A stretch of DNA of 63,294 bases from Caccocola sp964450835 (GTDB taxonomy: Bacteria; Synergistota; Synergistia; Synergistales; Synergistaceae). The stretch covers positions 1 to 63,294 of the forward strand of contig CAYVEQ010000004.1 in the NCBI GenBank assembly GCA_964450835.1, read 5' to 3'. The position numbers were made by a program, and so were the translations under genes. The notes under the pieces were generated by a model. It did no database searches. It was not told where the DNA came from and saw nothing but the letters and a program-made list of their open reading frames with translations. Each line of letters starts with the position of its first letter. Position 1 is the stretch's first letter. Below are positions 1-7,528 of the stretch, in pieces.

Positions 1-50
1 TCTCCGCGCATTAGCCGCGCGCTTCAGCTTCCCGGATAACAATAAAAAAA

Positions 51-150
51 GAAAAGGATTCTTTGGCAGGCGTGGCGTTCCCCTGCATCTCTTTTTGCCC
101 GGAAGGCGTGTGGCTGCCACGAAATTGACCACCTCAAAGAATCCTTTCTT
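51..150 (-). ncRNA. Candidate structured RNA or large-loop terminator
   Basis: A perfect 13-bp inverted repeat (53-65 with 135-147, AAAGGATTCTTTG and its complement) closes a loop of about 70 nt. The loop contains further possible stems: GCAGG at 66-70 with CCTGC at 82-86, and a self-complementary GTGGCTGCCAC at 110-120. Read on the minus strand, the closing stem is followed by a T-rich tract (TTTTCTTTTTTTATTG), and it lies about 20 nt past the stop of the minus-strand gene at 171-602. It could be an oversized intrinsic terminator, a structured small RNA, or the hairpin end of a lost mobile element. I recognise no named RNA family in it. Confidence 0.4.
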
Positions 151-170
151 CTACGCATAGAATAGCAGAA

Positions 171-602
171 TTACACTTTCCTGTAAAGAATTGTTTTCGT
201 TCTCAAATATCTTTTCCACCTTTTCTCGTCAATCTTCATAAATGTGATAACGGAATTTTTGAATCCACTGGGATCTTTTGATGTGCAAAGGCGCAAAACA
301 GTTTGAAATCTTTCACAGTCATCTGCAATTTCTTTCAGGATCACCGCGGTATCAGGTTTGTTGCCCTCGAAAATATAATCCGGTTCAGATACTATTACAG
401 AAAAATATTTTGAGAATCGTTCAAAATCATTCGGGTGATGATCTTTGATGTGCTGAATCTGAGAATCGGTAATAATCGCTTCGTCGGTGGTTATATCTTC
501 TGTAATACACCTGAAGATTTCTAAGTTTATCTTTCCAACGGAATACATGCGCATAACCTCGTTCTCATCAGCTAAGTCAAGTATAATACCATATTCAGAC
601 AT
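171..602 (-). CDS. BECR-fold nuclease-like domain protein (PBECR-type), orphan
   Basis: 143 residues. The C-terminal two thirds carry the pattern of the phage-associated Barnase-EndoU-colicin-RelE (PBECR) nuclease domains: a predicted strand and helix with 'IITDSQIQHIKDHHP' near residues 43-57, a central 'PDYIFEGNKPDTAVILKEI' segment, and a closing 'KRYLRTKTILYRK' strand with basic residues. In phages such domains usually sit at the C-terminus of larger structural or polymorphic-toxin proteins. Here it stands alone, with no phage genes visible on this side of the window. No clear Shine-Dalgarno sequence precedes the ATG at 602, so expression is uncertain. The family assignment is from memory of motif shape, and a generic toxin-like RNase is the alternative. 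Confidence 0.5.
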   Translation of the reverse strand: MSEYGIILDLADENEVMRMYSVGKINLEIFRCITEDITTDEAIITDSQIQHIKDHHPNDFERFSKYFSVIVSEPDYIFEGNKPDTAVILKEIADDCERFQTVLRLCTSKDPSGFKNSVITFMKIDEKRWKRYLRTKTILYRKV

Positions 603-1048
603 AGAAATTCTGACTTCTGCGCCGCGCGGGAGCCTTATTAGCGCGCGGGGAACCGTTCAAGCGCGCCGCGGCCGACGCGCGGGCAAGATAGTGCCGCGCC
701 GCGACTTTCCGCGCGCGTTATCAAAACGCAATTTTTCACTTTCGCGCTCGTTTTGTAAGCGAAATTTTTTACTTTCGGCAATGCCGTGTTTTTTCGCGCG
801 CGTCCGCGCCTCTTTGCCTACGTTGTCAAAACGCAATTTTTTATTTCCGCGCGCAGGCGCGGGTGCGTTTTTTTGTTTTCACGCGAGCCTCGCGGCCCGT
901 TTTTTTTGGATTTGCGCGCCCTTTCCCGCGTTTTCGTCTTTTTCTTCTTAACGATGATACAGACCGGGTTTATAAAATTTCCGGAGATTGAAAAAGCAAT
1001 TTATCGCGAGAATCTTTTTGTTCCCGCCCTGATTGTCAAATTATTATG
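603..1048. other. Repeat-rich noncoding stretch
   Basis: No convincing gene. The region mixes GCGCG-rich tracts with three copies of an AT-rich element listed separately. Open frames exist here but have composition driven by the repeats, no ribosome binding site and no recognisable protein features. Confidence 0.6.
721..848. repeat. Three dispersed copies of a ~23-bp AT-rich element
   Basis: Copies at 721-743 (TCAAAACGCAATTTTTCACT...), about 754-776 (GTAAGCGAAATTTTTTACTT...) and 826-848 (TCAAAACGCAATTTTTTATT...) share an A-rich start, a GCRAATTTTT core and a TTTC end. They are separated by GC-rich spacers of 10 and about 50 nt. Confidence 0.6.
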
Positions 1049-1077
1049 CTGACAATGACGAAAAAAAAGTATATAAT
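1049..1077 (+). promoter_or_regulatory. Sigma-70-type promoter of the TRAP operon
   Basis: CTGACA (1049-1054), a 17-nt spacer, and a perfect TATAAT (1072-1077). Transcription should begin near 1084, leaving a leader of about 155 nt before the GTG start at 1239. Confidence 0.8.
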
Positions 1078-1238
1078 GGCGCCGTGGGGAGAAAGTTCCG
1101 CAGGCGTCACGGGGCGGCGGCTTAAAGGCCGCGGTTTGTCCGCGCGGCACAGGGACGTTTCCCGCGACGGCTGTAAGGAGGGGTTAAACACCAAAAAAAC
1201 GACTGTACGCGCAAATCTCTGCAAAAGGAGGAATGTCC

Positions 1239-3305
1239 GTGAACGACACTGAAATTACCAAAAATACGGAAGCCGCGCCGGGAGCCGCGGGGGATAAAAA
1301 AGTCGATCTCGACGAACTTATGCGCAAGTACGACACGGAGTCGCGCTTCAGGATTCTGTCGGGCTGGCAGGGGAAGCTGGTCGCTGTTCTCGCCGTGGCC
1401 ATGTCCTGCTTCCACTTCTACACGTCAGGCTTCGGGCTGCTGCTGGCGCAGAAGCAGGGAGCCGTGCATCTCGCGTTTACTCTCGCGCTCGTCTATCTGC
1501 TTTACCCCGCGTCGCAGAAAAACTCGAAAACGAACGGCATACCCTTTTACGACTTCATCCTCGGCGCGATAGGAGTCGCAAGCGCTCTCTATCTGGTCGT
1601 CTTTTTCAACGACCTCGTCGGGCGCGCGGGGCTGCCGACACAGACCGACCTGATTATGGGCTTTCTGCTTATCGCGACGCTGCTTGAGGCTACGCGGCGC
1701 ATTTCAAACCCCGTTCTTCCGTGCCTCGCGATTCTGGCTCTGCTTTACTGCTATTTCGGGCGCTCCATGCCGGATATACTGGCGCACAGAGGGTTCGGGG
1801 TGGCGCGCATTGTCAACCACATGTACCTCGGCACGGAGGGCGTCTTCGGCACGCCGCTTGAAGTTTCGTCGACATTTGTGTTCATGTTTATACTTTTCGG
1901 CGCCGTGCTTGAAAAGACGGGGCTTGGGAAGTTCATCATCGACCTGTCGCTCGCTCTCGCGGGCTGGTCGACCGGAGGCCCCGCCAAGGTCGCGGTGGTA
2001 AGTTCGGGCCTTATGGGCACGGTTTCCGGCTCTTCGGTCGCCAACGTCTGCACGACGGGCATGTTTACGATACCGCTGATGAAGAGCGTCGGCTACGAGC
2101 CCTATTTCGCCGGCGCTGTCGAGGCCGTCGCCTCCACGGGCGGGCAGATAATGCCGCCCGTTATGGGAGCCGCGGCGTTTATTATGGCGCAGATACTGGG
2201 CGTGCCTTATATCCAGGTCGCCATCGCGGCCATCGTTCCCGCTCTGCTTTACTATTTCGCGGTCATGGTGCAGGTGCATTTCGAGGCCTGCCGCCTCGGC
2301 CTCAAAGGCATCCCGTGGAAACAGCTTCCGCCTCTTATGCCTCTGCTTAAAGAAAAGGGATTCCTTCTGATACCGCTCATCGCGATAATATATTTCCTGC
2401 TGGCGGGGTATACGCCGCTCAAGGCCGCTTTCAACGGCATTCTTGTGAGTTTCGTCCTTTCGTGGCTCAACAAGGAGACGCGTCTCACGCCGACGAGGAT
2501 TTACGAGGCTTTCCAGAGCGGCGCGCGCAGCGCGATAGGCGTGGCATGCGCCTGCGCCACGGTCGGAATGATTGTCGGCATGGGCACGCTCACGGGGCTT
2601 GCGCTGAAGATAGCGGGCGCGATTGTCGCGCTGGCCCAGGTGTCGCCCGACAGCTCGCTCGCCGCGGCGATGTCCTCAATAGTGTCGCTCGCCCCCGGCG
2701 CGGAGCTGACGGCGGATGCCGCGGCGCTCGCGCTGACTAAGATTTTCACGCTGTTCTTCACGATGATCGCGAGCCTTATCCTCGGCATGGGGCTTCCGAC
2801 TACGGCGAACTTCATCGTTACGAGCACGATGGCGGCTCCGGCTCTTCTGCTTCTCGGCGTTCCGCAGCTCGCCGCCTATATGTTCGTTTTCTATTTCGGG
2901 ATAGCGGCCGACCTGACGCCGCCCGTAGCGCTCGCGGCCTACGCGGGTGCGGGCGTCGCAGGCTCCGACCCGATGCGCACGGGGGTTACGGCTTTCAAGC
3001 TGGCGCTCGCCGGCTTCATCGTCCCCTATGTGTACGTTTATAACCCGATGCTTCTCTTTATCGAAGCGGAGCCTGTCTATATGGCCCAGGCGATATGCTC
3101 GGCTCTGCTCGGGGTGTTCCTGCTCGCGATGTTCACGATAGGCTTCTTCAAGGCCAGACTCGCGTGGTATATGCGCGTTCTGGCCGTGCTGGGCGCTATC
3201 GGGCTTCTGATTCCGGGAACTGTGTCGGACATTTTCGGCCTTGTCGTGCTTGTGCTGATTTACCTGCTGCAGAGCGCGAAGGCGAAGATGGCGGCGAAAG
3301 CGTAA
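1239..3305 (+). CDS. TRAP transporter, fused 4TM/12TM permease (TAXI type)
   Basis: 688 residues, polytopic throughout. It matches fused TRAP permeases in which the small (DctQ-like) and large (DctM-like) membrane subunits form one chain, imports organic acids with a Na+ or H+ gradient, and works with the TAXI receptor encoded next. Visible DctM features include 'GSSVANVCTTGMFTIPLM' near residue 265, 'ASTGGQIMPPVMGAAAF' and 'GMGLPTTANFIVTSTM'. The start is GTG 1239 rather than ATG 1233: AGGAGG (1226-1231) is 7 nt from the GTG but only 1 nt from the ATG. The hydrophilic N-terminus (residues 1-45) is cytoplasmic by inference. Substrate cannot be read from sequence. Confidence 0.93.
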   Translation: MNDTEITKNTEAAPGAAGDKKVDLDELMRKYDTESRFRILSGWQGKLVAVLAVAMSCFHFYTSGFGLLLAQKQGAVHLAFTLALVYLLYPASQKNSKTNGIPFYDFILGAIGVASALYLVVFFNDLVGRAGLPTQTDLIMGFLLIATLLEATRRISNPVLPCLAILALLYCYFGRSMPDILAHRGFGVARIVNHMYLGTEGVFGTPLEVSSTFVFMFILFGAVLEKTGLGKFIIDLSLALAGWSTGGPAKVAVVSSGLMGTVSGSSVANVCTTGMFTIPLMKSVGYEPYFAGAVEAVASTGGQIMPPVMGAAAFIMAQILGVPYIQVAIAAIVPALLYYFAVMVQVHFEACRLGLKGIPWKQLPPLMPLLKEKGFLLIPLIAIIYFLLAGYTPLKAAFNGILVSFVLSWLNKETRLTPTRIYEAFQSGARSAIGVACACATVGMIVGMGTLTGLALKIAGAIVALAQVSPDSSLAAAMSSIVSLAPGAELTADAAALALTKIFTLFFTMIASLILGMGLPTTANFIVTSTMAAPALLLLGVPQLAAYMFVFYFGIAADLTPPVALAAYAGAGVAGSDPMRTGVTAFKLALAGFIVPYVYVYNPMLLFIEAEPVYMAQAICSALLGVFLLAMFTIGFFKARLAWYMRVLAVLGAIGLLIPGTVSDIFGLVVLVLIYLLQSAKAKMAAKA

Positions 3306-3316
3306 AAAGGCGATAA

Positions 3317-3343
3317 GCGGGCCGCTCCCGGAGGGCGGTCCGC
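3317..3343 (+). promoter_or_regulatory. Intercistronic hairpin between permease and receptor
   Basis: GCGGGCCGCTC (3317-3327) pairs with GGGCGGTCCGC (3333-3343) over 11 positions, with three G-U pairs. No T-run follows, so it is not a standard terminator. Such stems often protect or partly attenuate mRNA so that the binding protein is made in excess; that role is inferred. Confidence 0.55.
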
Positions 3344-3376
3344 GCTGCGAAAACAATTCCAAAGGAGGAACTGCGT

Positions 3377-4333
3377 ATGAAGAAATTTATTCTCATGACT
3401 GTTACGGCTCTTGCCGCGGCTCTTTTAATCGCCGCGACGGCGTTTGCGGCTCCGACTTACATGTCGATAGCCACGGGCGGGACTTCCGGCACCTATTACG
3501 TTGTCGGCGGCGCTATCGCGTCCGCGGTGACGAAGGGCGGGAATATACAGTGCACGGCCGAGACGGGCAACGCCTCCGTGGCGAACATAAACCTCGTCGC
3601 GACCGAGGGCATTGAGATAGCTTTCGTCCAGAACGACATCACGTACTGGGCCTATAACGGCCAGCTGATGTTCGAGGGGAAGCCGGTAAAGAATATCCGC
3701 GCCGTCGCCTCGCTCTACCCGGAGCACATCCAGGCCGTCGTAACGAAGGAATCAGGCATCAAGACGATCGCCGACCTTAAGGGCAAGCGCGTCGGAGTAG
3801 GCGCTCCCGGCTCGGGCGTCGAGGGCGACGTCCAGGCTATTTTCAAAGTCGCGGGGCTGACATACGACGACCTCGCGAAGGCTGACTTCCTTGACTTCGC
3901 CGCTACGACGAGCCGCTTCAAGGACAACCAGATCGACGCCGGATTCGTCGTCGCCGGCTATCCGACGGCCTCGATAATGGACCTCACCACGACGAAGGAC
4001 GTCGGACTTCTCAGCTTCGACGACGCGACGCTCGCCACTCTCCAGAAGGAGTATCCGTACCTTGTGCCGAGCACCGTCCCGGCGAACACCTACAAAGGCA
4101 TCACAGAGGAGACAAAGACGCCGGCCGTCATGGCTATCCTTGTTACGAACGACTCCGTTTCCGAGGATATGATTTATCAGTTCCTGACAGCGATGTTCGA
4201 CAACCTGGCCGATATAGCGGCGGTTCACGCCAAGGGCAAGGAGATCACGCTCGAAGGCGCGCTCAACGGCCTTACCTGCCCGCTGCACCCCGGCGCGGAG
4301 AAATTCTACCGCGAGAAGGGTATTCTTAAATAA
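3377..4333 (+). CDS. TAXI-family TRAP solute receptor
   Basis: 318 residues with a clear signal peptide (basic MKKF, hydrophobic core, cleavage near TAFA-AP at residues 24-25). The mature protein begins with the TAXI hallmark 'SIATGGTSGTYYVVGGAIA' and contains 'VGAPGSGVEGDVQAIFKVAGL', typical of periplasmic receptors that feed fused TRAP permeases. AAAGGAGGAA precedes the ATG at 3377. Spacing from the permease gene is 71 nt with one stem between, so the two are co-transcribed. An efficient terminator follows directly. The ligand is unknown; family members bind dicarboxylates or amino acids such as glutamate. Confidence 0.93.
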   Translation: MKKFILMTVTALAAALLIAATAFAAPTYMSIATGGTSGTYYVVGGAIASAVTKGGNIQCTAETGNASVANINLVATEGIEIAFVQNDITYWAYNGQLMFEGKPVKNIRAVASLYPEHIQAVVTKESGIKTIADLKGKRVGVGAPGSGVEGDVQAIFKVAGLTYDDLAKADFLDFAATTSRFKDNQIDAGFVVAGYPTASIMDLTTTKDVGLLSFDDATLATLQKEYPYLVPSTVPANTYKGITEETKTPAVMAILVTNDSVSEDMIYQFLTAMFDNLADIAAVHAKGKEITLEGALNGLTCPLHPGAEKFYREKGILK

Positions 4334-4351
4334 GAGATTTTAGTCGACGAA

Positions 4352-4378
4352 GGGCCGCCGTCCGGCGGCCCTTTTTTT
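4352..4378 (+). terminator. Intrinsic terminator of the TRAP operon
   Basis: GGGCCGCC...GGCGGCCC stem (4352-4371) followed by seven T residues. Confidence 0.9.
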
Positions 4379-4395
4379 GAATGTGGAGATGTCTC

Positions 4396-5220
4396 ATGCC
4401 GCCAAGCGTTTTTAATCCCGTATCGGGCGCGGCTTTTGCCGCCTTTTTGTACTGCTTTTCGCTCCTTTTCTCGCGGACGGCGGGAGGCGCGCTCCGCGCT
4501 CACTACGCCGTTCCGTCCGGCGCGGCTTACGCCGCGGCGCCGACGCCGGGCGCGGCCTCGGCTCTCTGCTGCGCGGCGGCTTTTTATTTCGTGCCGGCAG
4601 GTTCTCTGCCGCCCTTTGTTTCTCATCGCGCGGGAGGGTTTGCCGTCGCGATCCTGCTTTTGCTCTCCGGCTTTTTCGGCGCGCCGCGCGGAGCGCGGGG
4701 GAGCGGCGTCTGCCGCGCGCTCGGCTTTCCTCTCGCTTTCTGCGCGGCGTGGGGCGAACTTGCGTACTTTGCCGCGGCGTGCGGAGTTCCCGGTGCTTTG
4801 GGGAACCTCGGTACTTACGCCGTGATGCCGCTCTGGACGGTCGCGGGCAGTTTCGGGCGCGCCGCAATGGCCTGTCTTTTTGTTATGTTTTTGTCTGTGT
4901 TCCCTGAATTTCCCCGTTTCGCGCCGGGGCGCGGCGTGCGCGACGGCGCCGGGCCGGCTCTGCCTGTCCTGCTCTGCGCCGCTCTTGTCGCGGTTCTGCT
5001 CTTTTCGTGGAATATTTCGCCGCTTCTCGCGCTTGACGGAAGCGCGGCTTTTTTCTGCGATTTTATATTTTTCTGGATAAAGACTGCGGCGCTTTGCGCG
5101 GTGATGACCGCGGCGGGACGTGCCGCTGAAAGCACGGCCTACCCGCGCCGCGCCGCGTTCGCGCTTTTTTGCGCGCTTTGCGGCGCCGTCCTCATGTATA
5201 TGGAAAGGATGTCGTTTTAG
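4396..5220 (+). CDS. Multi-pass membrane protein of unknown function
   Basis: 274 residues, very rich in Ala, Phe and Leu, with about seven or eight predicted membrane segments and few charged residues. ATG 4396 is preferred over ATG 4381 because GGAG at 4385-4388 lies 7 nt upstream. The spread of helices and the 'FFFWIKTAALCAVMTAAGRA' stretch near the C-terminus faintly recall NuoH/HyfC-type membrane subunits, but the conserved loop residues of that family are not evident, so I do not assign it. It lies between the TRAP terminator and a convergent DUF1850 gene, and its stop overlaps that gene's stop by 4 nt. High GC and low sequence complexity make composition alone weak evidence, but the frame is long and has a good start site. 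Confidence 0.6.
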   Translation: MPPSVFNPVSGAAFAAFLYCFSLLFSRTAGGALRAHYAVPSGAAYAAAPTPGAASALCCAAAFYFVPAGSLPPFVSHRAGGFAVAILLLLSGFFGAPRGARGSGVCRALGFPLAFCAAWGELAYFAAACGVPGALGNLGTYAVMPLWTVAGSFGRAAMACLFVMFLSVFPEFPRFAPGRGVRDGAGPALPVLLCAALVAVLLFSWNISPLLALDGSAAFFCDFIFFWIKTAALCAVMTAAGRAAESTAYPRRAAFALFCALCGAVLMYMERMSF

Positions 5221-5747
5221 CGGTTTTCGAGAGAATCGAGGCCTGTCGCGGCGATACGCGCGAGAGGCTGTTTTTCCGCCGCTATGACAAGCCGCGCGCC
5301 CGGCGTTTCGCGGTAGAGGAAAGACGTTCCGTGCGGCGGCAGCGTGAGCCGGTTGCGGCCGAATCTTTCGTCGCCGACGCGCAGGTAAAGGCGCGGCATC
5401 GGCACGCGTCCGCCCTGGAAGATAAGCCATTCGCCGCTGTTTATGAAGCGCCCGTTCCGCGGCGCGATGCTCGGCATTCCCGCGTTTGAGGACTTCACGC
5501 GCTCCTGCCAGCTCCACAGCGCGCCGTCCGCGACGCAGTATTCGTCCTCGACCGGCGTCAGCTCCACCGAGTGTGTGTAATATGCGGTGAATCTGTACCC
5601 GTTCGGGACGGGCAGGGAATATAATATTCTTCCCCCGTCCTCCGTTACCGAAAGCGCGTCGACCTTCCACCACGCGACGGAAACCGCCGAAAGCGCCAGC
5701 GCCGCCGCGAGGAGCAGAAGGAGCGCGCACTTTTCCGATATGTTCAC
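5217..5747 (-). CDS. DUF1850 domain protein
   Basis: 176 residues. One N-terminal membrane anchor or signal sequence (residues 7-27) is followed by the DUF1850 core: 'RFTAYYTHSVELTPVEDEY' near residues 52-70, and a segment 'ERVKSSNAGMP' near residues 82-92. Proteins of this family are habitually encoded beside TAXI/TRAP fused permeases, which fits the operon 900 nt away, although here the gene is in the opposite orientation. It is probably an envelope accessory factor of the transporter; its biochemical role is not known. Confidence 0.8.
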   Translation of the reverse strand: MNISEKCALLLLLAAALALSAVSVAWWKVDALSVTEDGGRILYSLPVPNGYRFTAYYTHSVELTPVEDEYCVADGALWSWQERVKSSNAGMPSIAPRNGRFINSGEWLIFQGGRVPMPRLYLRVGDERFGRNRLTLPPHGTSFLYRETPGARLVIAAEKQPLARIAATGLDSLENR

Positions 5748-5805
5748 GCGACCGCCTCCCCGCCTTTACATTATCATCGGAGAGAAATTTTTACAACAGG
5801 CGAAA

Positions 5806-5834
5806 TTCAAATGCGGCTCTCTTTGGGGTATACT
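5806..5834 (+). promoter_or_regulatory. Probable promoter for the binding-protein fusion gene
   Basis: TTCAAA (5806-5811), 17-nt spacer, TATACT (5829-5834), 24 nt upstream of the ATG at 5858. The -35 element is a weak match. Confidence 0.5.
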
Positions 5835-5857
5835 AAGCCAATGTGAGGAGTGGAGCG

Positions 5858-7453
5858 ATGGCCGACAATATCCGCGAAGTTTTGACAGAAATAATAGACA
5901 TTTACGGGATAAGGATGCTGGAGGACCCGGACCGCCTCGCGCAGTTTCTGGAGGATCGCTCGGCTTTGCGCCCCGAGGACACTTTTCATCTGACTTTCGC
6001 GCTGCGTTTTCTGCTAAAATGCGGCTGGCGGCCTTCGCGCCGCGAGTACGCGAAGCACGAGACGGGCTATTCCGCGCAGCTTGTTTCGCGCCTCGGCTTT
6101 ACGCCTGAGCAGGCTGACGAGGTGATGGCGCTCGTCGGGTGGCTTATGGAGATGGAATACGGCGGCTCCGACGTCGAGGCGGAGGAGCGCGCGACGGTAG
6201 TGGCCGTTCCCGGCAATCTGAAAAGAATCTCCGGCGGGCTCGCCAACAGGCCCCGCACGATGCGGATCCGCAAAAAATCCCTTTACAACGGGCTGATACT
6301 TATTGTTTCGCTCGCGGTGCTCGCGGCTCTCTTTTTCCAGATCGGGACGCAGAGGACGCCGGAGGGAAACGAATTGCGCATAGCCTTTTTCGCGCCGATG
6401 ACGGGAGCCGAGGCGCGGCTCTCGCATGTGCAGCTGAAAGCGGCGCAGCTCGCAGTGGAGCAGGTCAACGCGCGCGGGCTTTCGCGCGGCGAATACAGGC
6501 TGAAGGTCATAGGGTACGACCTGCCCGAAGGGCCGGAAGCGGCCGCCGAGGCCGTGGAAAAGGTGATGAGCGACAGAAATATGCTCGTTATGGTGCTGGG
6601 GCGGGCGAGCGCCGCGAAGGCTCTCGCGCCGGTCGCCGACCGCCTTGAGGCGCCTCTCGTCGTAGCCGCGCCGAAACCTCTCGGCGACGCGCTGCTTGAC
6701 AAGTCGTCTATGCCTTATCTTTATTCTTTCTCGCCGGTGAGCGACGCCGCGTCGCGCGGGCAGATGCTCTCATATTTCGCCACCCAGGCTCTGCGCAAGA
6801 AGAAAATCGCTTTTTACTACAACTCCGACGACGAAACGTCTGCCGCGATATACAAATCCGCCCGCAAATGGGCGGCGGGCTTCGGCGCCGAGGTCGCTGC
6901 GGAACTTACTTACAGACGGGGCGGCGGGCATCACAAGGCGCTGCGCGCGATTGCGGAAAGCGGCGCGGATTTGCTGATGCTTCCCGGCTCCGGAGAGGCG
7001 GCGTGCGACATACTCTCCCAGCGCGAAGCGGCGGGGCTGCGCGCCGCCGTGCTCGGCGACGGGTTTACGACGCGTATGCCCGGCCTTGCCGGTTCCGGTC
7101 TCGAAAGAAGCTGGTGGATAAACGAAGTCACGTCGCTTGACCCGCAGATTATTTCCGTGCTGCGCGAATACCGCGGCCTCTACAATGAGGAATGCCAGCC
7201 CGGCGACGTCGCGGCGGCCATACTCTCCTACGACTCGGTCATGTGGATAGCGGCGGCTTTCCGCGACACTCCGGGCTTTCGCGGCGAGGCGATACGCCAC
7301 ACGCTGCTTGCCACGCGCAATCTCCCTCTCGCGCACGCGGCTCTTACCATAGATCCGAGGACGCACCTTCCGCTCGGCAAAACCGCGTCGATAATATACT
7401 GCGAGGCGAACAGGGGCATATTTCAGCGCCGTTTCTCAATCCGCCGCAAATAA
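5858..7453 (+). CDS. Membrane-anchored periplasmic-binding protein with cytoplasmic helical N-domain
   Basis: 531 residues. Residues 1-105 form a soluble, charged helical domain ('REVLTEIIDIYGIRMLEDPD', then 'LLKCGWRP'). A single membrane segment follows at about 144-163, and the rest resembles the leucine/isoleucine/valine-binding type I periplasmic-binding fold ('LRIAFFAPMTGAEARLSHVQ', 'AAQLAVEQVNARG', 'DRNMLVMVLGRASAAKALAP', 'YLYSFSPVSDA'). The order predicts N-in topology with the binding domain outside, so it may sense or tether a ligand rather than hand it to an ABC importer; no permease genes are adjacent. ATG 5858 is chosen because GAGGAG at 5845-5850 lies 7 nt upstream. The N-domain resembles short helical domains of bacterial signalling proteins, but I cannot name it. 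Confidence 0.75.
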   Translation: MADNIREVLTEIIDIYGIRMLEDPDRLAQFLEDRSALRPEDTFHLTFALRFLLKCGWRPSRREYAKHETGYSAQLVSRLGFTPEQADEVMALVGWLMEMEYGGSDVEAEERATVVAVPGNLKRISGGLANRPRTMRIRKKSLYNGLILIVSLAVLAALFFQIGTQRTPEGNELRIAFFAPMTGAEARLSHVQLKAAQLAVEQVNARGLSRGEYRLKVIGYDLPEGPEAAAEAVEKVMSDRNMLVMVLGRASAAKALAPVADRLEAPLVVAAPKPLGDALLDKSSMPYLYSFSPVSDAASRGQMLSYFATQALRKKKIAFYYNSDDETSAAIYKSARKWAAGFGAEVAAELTYRRGGGHHKALRAIAESGADLLMLPGSGEAACDILSQREAAGLRAAVLGDGFTTRMPGLAGSGLERSWWINEVTSLDPQIISVLREYRGLYNEECQPGDVAAAILSYDSVMWIAAAFRDTPGFRGEAIRHTLLATRNLPLAHAALTIDPRTHLPLGKTASIIYCEANRGIFQRRFSIRRK

Positions 7454-7528
7454 GAGAGCGCAGGAAGATATACAGCTTTCCGTTAATATGTCATAATTAT
7501 CGCATCAAAACCGAATGGTGGTGTCGTA

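Noticed and set aside
487..951. Open frames on the plus strand across 487-1052
   Set aside because: Their content is produced by GCGCG tracts and the AT-rich repeats, and they overlap the nuclease-like gene antisense; no ribosome site.
2676..3362. Minus-strand frames opposite the TRAP permease
   Set aside because: His/Arg/Glu-rich complement of hydrophobic codons; a typical artefact opposite membrane proteins.
4306..5730. A 474-codon minus-strand open frame opposite the membrane-protein and DUF1850 genes
   Set aside because: Arg-rich translation with no domain; it is the complement of GC-rich real coding sequence, and the sense genes have ribosome sites and fitting membrane segments.
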